Source: JALYRV01 sp036675475
GTDB lineage: Bacteria; Acidobacteriota; Vicinamibacteria; Vicinamibacterales; SCN-69-37
DNA: 53,029 bases
Assembly (NCBI GenBank): GCA_036675475.1
Contig: JAKFEY010000073.1
Coordinates: 1 to 53,029 of the forward strand
Direction of reading: 5' to 3'
In this document: positions 41,429 to 48,040 of the stretch, piece by piece
How the letters are laid out: every line of letters begins with the position of its first letter
Numbering within the stretch: position 1 is the stretch's first letter
Position numbers and translations under genes: made by a program
Notes under the pieces: model-generated
Database searches by the model: none
Told to the model about the DNA's origin: nothing
Seen by the model: only the letters and a program-made list of their open reading frames with translations

Positions 41429-42688
41429 CTATCGCCCTGTGGTTTTCGGCAGCGGCTTGAGCGTGTACGACGACCGGTAGGTCACGTTCAGGTTCGGGCG
41501 CGTGACTTCGATCTTGATCTGGCGCGTGCGCTTGGTGGGATCGGGGTTGGTCGAGTAGTACCCGATCACGTAGTAGTCGCTCGTCTCGTTGTCGATGCGC
41601 TCGAGCCCCTTCTCGAAGTTGTTCGAGTTGACGATGGCGAACCCGCCCGTCTGCTGCGCGATCACGCGCAGCGTATCCGTCGACTTGCGCACGTGCTGCG
41701 CCCACTCGGTGGGGCTGATGTTCACGTCGATGTCGGGCCCGCCCACGAGGCCGCGCGGGTCGATCGTGTAGAACGTCGTGTTCGCGCGGTTCGCGGCGCG
41801 CGTCAGGTACGCCAGCTCCATCGCGAGATCCGCGTCTGAAAACTGATTGCCCTGCATCTGCCGCATGAACGGGTCTTCGCCGGTGTCCTGCGAGTTGCGT
41901 CCGCCGCGCATCATGTCGCCCCACTCGCGGTCGTCGGTCATGCGGTAGTCGGGGAACGGGTCGAAGTCGTACCCGTTGCTGATGTACACGAACGCCTTGC
42001 GGCGGTCGGTCACCTTCTCGAGTTTCTGCAGGATGTCGTTGACGGTGGAGAACGCCACGTGCGCGCGGTGCCGGATTTCGCTCGGCCCCTGCACGCCTTC
42101 GGGCGCCTGCATGATCTCTTCGGGTTTCAGGCCGTTGCCTGACACCTTCTTGATCGACTCGTCGAGCCGGTTGCGGTCGTAGGTCAGGTCCACCGCGATC
42201 GACGAGGGGCCCGACGACACAATGCCGAACATGTCGCCATCGTGAATCAGCTGGGTCGCCACTTTCTTCAACAGATCGCGGATTCTGCCCGTGTTGCGGA
42301 AATCGAGATGCTGGTCGTCGATGAAGATGATGAAAATGCGCCCCGAGGCATCGGTCGCCGGCCGTGTCTGCGGCAGGATGATGCCTTCCGGCGCGGCCAT
42401 CGGCGGCGGCGCTGCGATGTTGTAGATTCGCCCACCGTTGGACAGCACCATCGTTGCAATTTCCTGCAACACGCCGTCTTCGCTGATGACGAATTCTTCC
42501 TTCTTCAGATCCGGGATGAATCGTCCCTCCCGGTCGCGGACGATGACGTCGCTGCGGACGAGTTCGATCGAGCGGCGAATGGTGGGCTGTTGCGGAGCCT
42601 GTGCCGACGGCGCGGCCTGCGCGAGCATCGCGGCAGAAACAGCCACACCGAGGAGCGCCGCAGTAGCGCGAACGTGCATGTATTTCAT
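41429..42688 (-). CDS. exported VWFA-related protein (acidobacterial type, TIGR03436-like)
   Basis: A 419-residue protein with a signal peptide (about 1-30, cleavage near APSAQ), a beta-rich start (SIELVRSDVIVRDREGRFIPDLKKEEFVISEDG) and a von Willebrand A-like fold beginning IFIIFIDDQHLDF, with KAFVYISNGYDF as a core strand and YYVIGYYS near the end. The canonical DxSxS metal site is not evident. Such proteins are abundant in Acidobacteria and of unknown function. TATAAT at 42722-42727 gives a leader of about 26 nt; ATG 42679 is an alternative start. Confidence 0.85.
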   Translation of the reverse strand: MKYMHVRATAALLGVAVSAAMLAQAAPSAQAPQQPTIRRSIELVRSDVIVRDREGRFIPDLKKEEFVISEDGVLQEIATMVLSNGGRIYNIAAPPPMAAPEGIILPQTRPATDASGRIFIIFIDDQHLDFRNTGRIRDLLKKVATQLIHDGDMFGIVSSGPSSIAVDLTYDRNRLDESIKKVSGNGLKPEEIMQAPEGVQGPSEIRHRAHVAFSTVNDILQKLEKVTDRRKAFVYISNGYDFDPFPDYRMTDDREWGDMMRGGRNSQDTGEDPFMRQMQGNQFSDADLAMELAYLTRAANRANTTFYTIDPRGLVGGPDIDVNISPTEWAQHVRKSTDTLRVIAQQTGGFAIVNSNNFEKGLERIDNETSDYYVIGYYSTNPDPTKRTRQIKIEVTRPNLNVTYRSSYTLKPLPKTTGR

Positions 42689-42721
42689 GATGGTATGCAG
42701 GCAGCGGTACCTGCGCTTTCA

Positions 42722-42727
42722 ATTATA
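42722..42727 (-). promoter_or_regulatory. -10 box (TATAAT) of the VWFA-related gene
   Basis: TATAAT on the minus strand, 33 nt before the ATG, overlapping the last codons of the upstream gene at 42723-43610, so the VWFA gene can be transcribed independently. Confidence 0.45.
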
Positions 42728-43610
42728 GCGGGGGCTGCTGCCTGAGCTGTTCGGCCAGTCGCGCGTAGGCTGCCTCGAACGACGCCACGCCGGCCCGGGC
42801 CGCTTCGGCGGTGGTCCAGCCCCCGGGATTCAGACGCGCGGCCTCGGCAAACAGACGGCGCCGGGCGGCCGGCTCGTGGACGCGCGAGAGGACCTTGGAG
42901 GCCAGCTCGATATAGCGGCCACGAAGCAGCAGCGCCCGATCGGCGCCGATCACCTCAACGACGGGCCAGGAACGGTCGATGTCCAGAGAACCAACTACAG
43001 GTTCGAAGGGTTCGAAGGGTTCGAGGGGTTCGAGGGGTTCGAGGGGTTCGAGGGGTTCGAGGGGTTCGAGGGGTTCGGCGGGTTCGGCGGGTTCCGCCGC
43101 CTGCTCCACCGGGGGGTTCCACTCGATCAGCTCGGTTATAGGCTCGAGCGGCTCGGGGGCAACAGGAACCTGACCGGGCTCGGAGGCCGGAACCTGGACC
43201 TCTCGAACCTCTCGAACCCCTCGAACCTCTCGAACCTGCTGGGGCTGGTTCTGCTGGGGCTGGTTCTGCTGTGCCTGCCCCCGCCCCTCTTTCTTGCGGC
43301 CGCCTCTCCCCCTCCGCATCTCCTGCTTCTGCTCCTGCGTCCGCTCCGGACGAGGGGCGGACTGGGCGGCTTCCTTGAGCAGTTTCGGCCAGTCGAAGGT
43401 GAGCTTGGGGTACGCCGTTTCGAGCCGGCGCTGCACGGACTCGTCGATCGTCATGCGGCCGACTTTGGCGTAGGGGACGGTGCGGCAGGCGTACAGCACG
43501 CGCACGCGGGCGGCGCGGGAGCCCGGGTGGCCTTCGGATCCCTCGAAGGCGTGCATGACGTAGAGCGTTTCGTACCCGCGGCGGTCGCGGGCGTATCTGA
43601 CAAATGGCAC
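42723..43610 (-). CDS. hypothetical protein with 9-mer-encoded EPLEPLEP repeats
   Basis: A 295-residue protein. The N-terminus (about 1-85: FVRYARDRRGYETLYVMHAFEG, RVRVLYACRTVPYAKVG) looks like a small folded domain. It is followed by a Lys/Arg/Gln-rich part, QPQQNQPQQ, VREVRGVREVREV and a run of EPLEP/EPFEP/EPAEP. The C-terminal 85 residues are helical (RYIELASKVLSRVHEPAARRRLFAEAARLN). The low-complexity centre is encoded by tandem 9- and 15-bp repeats, so its length probably varies between strains. Start is GTG. No family recognised with confidence. Confidence 0.7.
   Translation of the reverse strand: MPFVRYARDRRGYETLYVMHAFEGSEGHPGSRAARVRVLYACRTVPYAKVGRMTIDESVQRRLETAYPKLTFDWPKLLKEAAQSAPRPERTQEQKQEMRRGRGGRKKEGRGQAQQNQPQQNQPQQVREVRGVREVREVQVPASEPGQVPVAPEPLEPITELIEWNPPVEQAAEPAEPAEPLEPLEPLEPLEPLEPLEPFEPFEPVVGSLDIDRSWPVVEVIGADRALLLRGRYIELASKVLSRVHEPAARRRLFAEAARLNPGGWTTAEAARAGVASFEAAYARLAEQLRQQPPL
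43002..43238. repeat. inverted 9-mer arrays inside the EPLEP gene
   Basis: Ten units TTCGAAGGG/TTCGAGGGG/TTCGGCGGG (43002-43091) and four complementary units TCGAACCTC/TCGAACCCC (43203-43238). All is in frame: EPLEPLEP and VREVRGVREV. Confidence 0.85.
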
Positions 43611-43655
43611 GGGTGTAACGGCCGTCTTTTTACCTGCGCTGGCGGCCAGCGCGCG

Positions 43656-44441
43656 TTACCTGCGCTTCGCGGCGCCGCGGGCGGCCTTCTTCGCCGGCGC
43701 GGGCTTCGCCTTACGGACGGGTTTGCGCGGCGCAGCCTTGGCAGCGGCGCGCGGCTTCGGCTTCGCGGCCTTCGCGGGGCTCGCCGGCCTGGCCTTCACT
43801 CCGTTGGCCTTGCCAGCCTTGCCGTTCGCCTTCCCGCCCGACTTGCCATTCGCCTTGCCACCGGCCTTTGCCGGGGCCTTCGCGGCGCGCGGCGCCGGCT
43901 TCGCGTCGGCAGCGCGCTTCTCCGCCGCCCGCTCCCGGTCCGCCTTCCGGCGGGCCTCGCCGGGCACAGGCGTTTTCTGAACCATGGTCAGCCGAATCTG
44001 ATCCCCGATCGAGTGATAGCTCCAGAGCTCGGTGATGTGGGCGTCGAGGTCGGCCGCCAGGCGCTTGGCAATATCTGCCGACTGCACCGGCACGTAGAGG
44101 TGAAACGGCACCTTCAGCCGGCCAAACGGCGCCCACTGCGCCATGGCCTCGAGGTGATGGACGGATTCGCCGGTCTCGACCTCGATCACGCCGGCCAGCT
44201 TCTTGCCCCCCTCCAGCAGCACCAGATCCGGATAAACCGTCTGGGGCCCGAGCTTTACGCTTGCGGCCGTCTGGTCGGCGCCGACGTTCGCGGTGACGTC
44301 GTATTTCCGTTTCAGCTTGGCCTGGAGGTGCCGGATGACCCGGTCGTGTTCGATCTGCTCGCGGACCGGACGTACATAAATGGACAACGCGCCCTCCGGG
44401 CAGCCCTGTGGAGTCAGTATGACCCAGGGACGTTTATGCAC
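43656..44441 (-). CDS. protein with PD-(D/E)xK-like N-terminal domain and histone-H1-like basic tail
   Basis: A 261-residue protein. Residues 1-155 form a mixed alpha/beta domain with YPDLVLLEGGKKLAGVIEVE; P71-D72 and E87-x-E89 could be a PD-(D/E)xK-type site with Glu in place of the usual Lys. From about 161 the protein is a disordered Lys/Ala/Pro/Gly tail (KAGGKANGKSGGKANGK and similar), like AlgP or histone H1-type DNA-binding tails. DNA binding with possible nuclease activity is inferred. The start is GTG; the gene is divergent from the response-regulator gene. Confidence 0.7.
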   Translation of the reverse strand: MHKRPWVILTPQGCPEGALSIYVRPVREQIEHDRVIRHLQAKLKRKYDVTANVGADQTAASVKLGPQTVYPDLVLLEGGKKLAGVIEVETGESVHHLEAMAQWAPFGRLKVPFHLYVPVQSADIAKRLAADLDAHITELWSYHSIGDQIRLTMVQKTPVPGEARRKADRERAAEKRAADAKPAPRAAKAPAKAGGKANGKSGGKANGKAGKANGVKARPASPAKAAKPKPRAAAKAAPRKPVRKAKPAPAKKAARGAAKRR

Positions 44442-44472
44442 GGAATGCTAGCATGAGTCCGCTGGGCCGGAT

Positions 44473-44898
44473 ATGGCAGAATTCAGGGTACTTATGCTGC
44501 CCACGCCGCCCCCGGAGGGCACGCCCCGCTCCATCCTGATCGTGGACGATGACAGCGCGGTGGCGGAGACGTTCTCGCGGATGCTGCGGCTGGAAGGCTA
44601 TGAGGTGACCACGGCCCTGGACCCCGAGAAGGGGCTGGAGCTGGCCGGCTCGCTGCACCCGCACGCCATCATCCTGGACATGCGGATGCCCATCATCAAC
44701 GGGTTGCAGTTTCTGCGCAAAGTCCGCGCAACCCCCGCCCTCGCCGACGTCCCCGTCGCCATCGTGACCGGCGACTACTTCATGGGGGAGCCGGTGATGG
44801 ACGAACTGCGCGCGCTCGGCGCGGCGGTGCGCTTCAAGCCACTCTGGCTCGAAGACCTCGTGTCGCTCGCGAGGGGATTGGTTACCACGGGATCTTGA
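44473..44898 (+). CDS. stand-alone response regulator receiver protein
   Basis: A 141-residue single-domain receiver: acidic pocket D25-D27, phosphoacceptor D69 (IILDMRMP), T99 and K122 (RFKPLW). No output domain, so it acts by protein interaction. No histidine kinase is adjacent. A start at ATG 44494 is also possible, since the first seven residues are not needed for the fold. Upstream is 31 bp to the divergent basic-tail gene. Confidence 0.82.
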   Translation: MAEFRVLMLPTPPPEGTPRSILIVDDDSAVAETFSRMLRLEGYEVTTALDPEKGLELAGSLHPHAIILDMRMPIINGLQFLRKVRATPALADVPVAIVTGDYFMGEPVMDELRALGAAVRFKPLWLEDLVSLARGLVTTGS

Positions 44899-44900
44899 TC

Positions 44901-44956
44901 GGCCAGCGGCCAGCGGCCAGAGGCCAGAGGCCAGAGACCAGAGACCAGAGACCATA
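44901..44956. repeat. eight tandem heptamers forming the leader of the O-methyltransferase gene
   Basis: GGCCAGC x2, GGCCAGA x3, GACCAGA x2, GACCATA, then GGAAACG and the ATG at 44964. Phase is perfect over 56 bp and ends 7 nt before the start codon. Confidence 0.88.
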
Positions 44957-44963
44957 GGAAACG

Positions 44964-45569
44964 ATGAAAAGACTGTTTGTATTTCTGCTGCTGGTGTCCG
45001 TTTCTGCGTCGGCTCAGACGCGGCCCGACCCGATGCAGGTGTTGTCCGAAATTCGCAAGCGCGACACGGGGCAGCTGGCAGTTTCTGACGAGGATGGCCG
45101 ATTCCTGCGCGTGCTGACCGCCACCACTGGCGCAAAGCGCGTGCTGGAGATCGGCGGCGCCAGCGGCTACAGCGCCATCTGGATCGGGCTCGGCCTGCGC
45201 GCCACGGGCGGGCGCCTGGTGACGATCGAATACGACCCTGTCCGCGCGAAGGAACTGGCCGCCAACGTCAAACGCGCCGGCCTCTCCGACATCGTCCAGG
45301 TCGTCTCGGGCGACGCGTTCAAGGAGATTCCGAAAGTGCCGGGGACATTCGACCTGGTGTTTCTCGACGCGTGGAAAAAGGACTACAAGGCCTTTTTCGA
45401 CATGGTCTTCCCGCGCATCGACAAGGGCGGCCTGTTCGTCGCCCACAACGTGGTCAACAAGCGGAGCGAGATGGGAGATTTCCTCGACGCCATCGAGCGC
45501 CATCCACAGGCGTGGACGACGATTGTGAAGCCCTCCGGTGAGGGGATGTCGCTGACCTATAAGCGGTAG
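44964..45569 (+). CDS. O-methyltransferase-family protein with an N-terminal signal peptide
   Basis: A 201-residue protein. Residues 1-18 are a strong signal peptide (MKRLFVFLLLVSVSASAQ), then a small-molecule O-methyltransferase fold: LEIGGASGYS (61-70) as SAM motif I, TIEYD, GDAFKEIP, VFLDAWKKDY. Export is odd because SAM is cytoplasmic; the protein may be a non-catalytic binder, may not be exported, or may use an unusual donor. AGGAA in the last heptamer precedes the ATG. Paired in order with the response regulator gene 65 bp upstream. Confidence 0.8.
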   Translation: MKRLFVFLLLVSVSASAQTRPDPMQVLSEIRKRDTGQLAVSDEDGRFLRVLTATTGAKRVLEIGGASGYSAIWIGLGLRATGGRLVTIEYDPVRAKELAANVKRAGLSDIVQVVSGDAFKEIPKVPGTFDLVFLDAWKKDYKAFFDMVFPRIDKGGLFVAHNVVNKRSEMGDFLDAIERHPQAWTTIVKPSGEGMSLTYKR

Positions 45570-45577
45570 GGGAAAAC

Positions 45578-45597
45578 GGGCAGGCGGAGGCCTGCCC
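45578..45597. terminator. hairpin between convergent genes
   Basis: GGGCAGG / CCTGCCC with an inner C-G pair and short loop, placed between the O-methyltransferase gene and the convergent DUF3553-like gene. No T-run; possibly a repeat related to family A. Confidence 0.45.
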
Positions 45598-45605
45598 CAG
45601 TGAGG

Positions 45606-45839
45606 CTACGCGACGGGTTCGGCCGGGGCCGCGGCGGCCGCGGCCTTCTTCTTCGAAACCTTGCGCTTCTTCTTGGCGCCGGGTTCCGTCGAGCGCTCGA
45701 GTTTCGCGAGGCTGATCAGGAACTTCTTGGTGCCGTGCTCATCGAATTCGATGCGCATGTAGTCGTCTTCCACCGACACGACGTTGCCGTGCCCGTAGGT
45801 AGGCTCCACCACGCGATCACCGACATCAAATCTCTTCAT
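45606..45839 (-). CDS. small SH3-fold protein (DUF3553/CarD-N-like) with basic tail
   Basis: A 77-residue protein. MKRFDVGDRVVEPTYGHGNV, followed by VSVEDDYMRIEFDEHGTKKFLISLAKLER, is the small five-strand barrel seen in DUF3553 and at the N-terminus of CarD/TRCF. The tail KKKRKVSKKK plus alanines is strongly basic. By family resemblance it may contact RNA polymerase or nucleic acid, but this is uncertain. ATG 45839 chosen since upstream codons do not fit the fold. Divergent from arginase. Confidence 0.78.
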   Translation of the reverse strand: MKRFDVGDRVVEPTYGHGNVVSVEDDYMRIEFDEHGTKKFLISLAKLERSTEPGAKKKRKVSKKKAAAAAAPAEPVA

Positions 45840-45890
45840 TATTAAGCCCATCCGTATGCCACCCGGGCAGGGCGGCCAAAAAACGTACCG

Positions 45891-45896
45891 TATAGT
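45891..45896 (+). promoter_or_regulatory. -10 box (TATAGT) of the arginase gene
   Basis: TATAGT 16 nt before ATG 45913, no Shine-Dalgarno; a short leader is expected. Confidence 0.45.
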
Positions 45897-45912
45897 ACAA
45901 CATTCCCCAGAC

Positions 45913-46836
45913 ATGGCAGCCGCACAGCCCAGAACCATCCACATCATCGGCGTTCGCATGGACCTTGGCGGCGGCCGCCGCGGCGTCGATATGGGCCCGT
46001 CCGCGCTGCGCATTGCCGGCATCGGCGAGCGCCTGGCGATGCTCGGGCACAACGTGTTCGACCACGGCGACGTGGACACGCCCATCCCCGAAACGCGCAC
46101 GGCGCGCGACGAGAGCAAGCGGTATATCCGCGAGATCGCGAAGGTCTGCCAGAAGGTGTATCAGCTGTGCGGGCAGGCGCTGTCGAAAGGCGGCGTGCCG
46201 GTGGTGCTGGGCGGCGATCACAGCATCGCGGCCGGATCGGCCGGCGCGGCGGCGGACTTCGCGCACGCGAAAGGCGGACGCCTGGGCCTGCTGTGGGTGG
46301 ACGCGCACGGCGACATGAACACGCCGGCCAGCACCGGCAGCGGCAACGTGCACGGCATGCCGCTGGCGGCGCTGCTCGGCACCGAGCCGGCCGAACTCGC
46401 GAGCATCGGCGGCCGCTCGCCGAAATTCGACGCGGCCAACACGGTGCTGATTGGCGTGCGCAATCTCGACGAGCGCGAAAAGGACCAGGTGAAGGCGTCG
46501 GGCGTGCGCGTCTTCACGATGAAGGACATCGATCGGCTCGGCATCGCCACAGTGATGGAACAGGCGATCGCGTATGCGAGCGCCGGCACGAGCGGGATCC
46601 ACGTCTCGTTCGACCTCGACGTGTGCGACCCGTCGATTGCGCCCGGCGTGGGCACGCCGGTGAAAGGCGGCCTCGACTATCGCGAGGCGCACATGGTGAT
46701 GGAGATGGTGGCCGACTCGGGCCTGCTCACGTCGCTCGATCTCGTCGAAGTGAACCCGGTGCTCGACAACCAGAACCAGACGGCGACGCTCGGCGCCGAG
46801 CTCGCGCTCTCGGCGCTCGGGCAGAAGATTCTCTAA
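45913..46836 (+). CDS. rocF: arginase
   Basis: A 307-residue binuclear manganese ureohydrolase. Ligand motifs GGDHS (H103), DAHGD (D130, H132, D134) and SFDLDVCDPS are intact and LVEVNP closes the site; the substrate-binding segment ASTGSGNVHGMP is the arginase rather than agmatinase form. It converts arginine to ornithine and urea. ATG 45913 is the start expected for the family; the frame from 45856 adds 19 atypical residues. A DUF2911 gene follows 16 bp later. Confidence 0.93.
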   Translation: MAAAQPRTIHIIGVRMDLGGGRRGVDMGPSALRIAGIGERLAMLGHNVFDHGDVDTPIPETRTARDESKRYIREIAKVCQKVYQLCGQALSKGGVPVVLGGDHSIAAGSAGAAADFAHAKGGRLGLLWVDAHGDMNTPASTGSGNVHGMPLAALLGTEPAELASIGGRSPKFDAANTVLIGVRNLDEREKDQVKASGVRVFTMKDIDRLGIATVMEQAIAYASAGTSGIHVSFDLDVCDPSIAPGVGTPVKGGLDYREAHMVMEMVADSGLLTSLDLVEVNPVLDNQNQTATLGAELALSALGQKIL

Positions 46837-46852
46837 CCCCTTCGGAGGACCG

Positions 46853-47428
46853 ATGAAGACAGGACGATTCGTACTCGCGGCGTGTGCGGCACTGGCCGTG
46901 GCCGCTCCGCTGGCCGCGTTCCAGGCGGCCAAGACCACGCAGATCCATCCCGGCAAGGGCGGCAGCCCGCACGTGCGCAGCGAGTGGACCATCGACGGCG
47001 CGACGATCACGATCGAGTACGGCCGCCCGTCGGTGAAGGGCCGCACGATCTTCGGGCCCGACGGCCTCCACAAGCCCGGCATCGTCTGGCGCATGGGCGC
47101 GGATGAGGCGACCACGCTCAAGACGAACAAGGACCTGATGTTCGGCAGCGTCCACCTGCCGGCCGGCACCTACACGCTCTATGCGCTGCCGCTCGCGGGC
47201 GCGACGCCAGACGCCCCCGCCGGCAAGCTGATCATCAACAAGCAGACCGGCCAGTGGGGCACGCAGTACGACGAGAAGCAGGACGCCGGCCGCGTGGACG
47301 CGAGCGTCAAGCTGCTCGACACGCCGGTGGAAACGCTGACGATCAATCTCGTCGACACGCCGTCAGGCGCCACGTTCGTGATGGAGTTCGCCAACATCCG
47401 CGCGGAAGTGCCGTTCGTCGTACACTAG
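46853..47428 (+). CDS. exported single-domain DUF2911 protein
   Basis: A 191-residue protein. Signal peptide (about 1-22) and a DUF2911 domain with ITIEYGRPSVKGRTIFG, WRMGADEATTLKTN, LPAGTYTLYALP and VPFVVH at the end. About half the size of the double-domain relative at 17557-18858. AGGA precedes the ATG. It follows arginase closely and may be cotranscribed, though the functional link is unclear. Confidence 0.85.
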   Translation: MKTGRFVLAACAALAVAAPLAAFQAAKTTQIHPGKGGSPHVRSEWTIDGATITIEYGRPSVKGRTIFGPDGLHKPGIVWRMGADEATTLKTNKDLMFGSVHLPAGTYTLYALPLAGATPDAPAGKLIINKQTGQWGTQYDEKQDAGRVDASVKLLDTPVETLTINLVDTPSGATFVMEFANIRAEVPFVVH

Positions 47429-47433
47429 TTGGC

Positions 47434-47502
47434 GGTAACCGGTAACCGGTTGTCAGTGAGATCCAGGTCGCACCGACAACCGGCTACCGCCAACCGACGA
47501 CC
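47434..47502. repeat. inverted arms of tandem heptamers ahead of tRNA-Lys
   Basis: GGTAACC, GGTAACC, GGTTGTC (47434-47454) and, after 20 bp, GACAACC, GGCTACC, GCCAACC, GACGACC (47475-47502). The third left unit is the exact complement of the first right unit. It ends 7 bp before the tRNA. Confidence 0.85.
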
Positions 47503-47509
47503 GTCCTGC

Positions 47510-47581
47510 GGGCCGCTAGCTCAGTGGTAGAGCACCTGGCTTTTAACCAGATTGTCGAAGGTTCGATCCCTTCGCGGCCCA
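47510..47581 (+). tRNA. tRNA-Lys (anticodon UUU)
   Basis: Acceptor GGGCCGC pairs with GCGGCCC; D arm GCTC...GAGC; anticodon loop CTTTTAA; T arm GAAGG TTCGATC CCTTC. Discriminator A at 47581; CCA not encoded. The first anticodon-stem pair is a C-A mismatch. U34 is a predicted substrate of the MnmA encoded in this window. Confidence 0.93.
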
Positions 47582-47590
47582 CTTCCCTTT

Positions 47591-48040
47591 CTATCGCGAA
47601 CTGCTCGACGGCGGCTGGTTGATGAACGCCCAGAAGCCGCCGAGCGTTTTCACCGCCTCGACGAACTCCGCAAACTCCACCGGCTTGACGACGTAAGCGT
47701 TGACGCCGAGCTCGTAACACAGCTTCAGGTCGGGCTCCTCGCGCGAGGACGTGAGGACGACCACGGGGATGGTGCGGAGGGCGGGGTCGGACTTGATCGC
47801 GCGCAGCACCTCGATGCCGTCGACGCGCGGCATTTTCAGATCCAGCAGGACGAGCGCGGGATTGCCCGGCTCGCGCTTCTCGTACGCGCCGCGCCGGTGC
47901 AGATAGTCCAGCGTCTCGGCGCCGTCGCGCGTGCGGATGATCTCGTTCGCCAGCTTGTTCGATCGCAGCGCCAGCGACGTCAGCTCCGCGTCATTCGCAT
48001 CGTCTTCCGCGAGCACGATGCGGCGTATCTCGGCTTTCAC
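47591..48040 (-). CDS. CheY-like response regulator (Rcp1-type)
   Basis: A 149-residue single receiver: acidic pair D13-D14, phosphoacceptor D67 (LVLLDLKMP), T97-S98 region LTSS, K119 (VVKP). The sequence style (LAEDDANDAELTSLAL, ELGVNAYVVKPVEFAEF) is that of Rcp1-like partners of bacteriophytochrome-type kinases. GTG 48040 is the start, with AAGGAGG 4 nt upstream; its GTGA overlaps the kinase stop by 4 bp, so it is the partner of the adjacent kinase. Confidence 0.92.
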   Translation of the reverse strand: MKAEIRRIVLAEDDANDAELTSLALRSNKLANEIIRTRDGAETLDYLHRRGAYEKREPGNPALVLLDLKMPRVDGIEVLRAIKSDPALRTIPVVVLTSSREEPDLKLCYELGVNAYVVKPVEFAEFVEAVKTLGGFWAFINQPPSSSSR

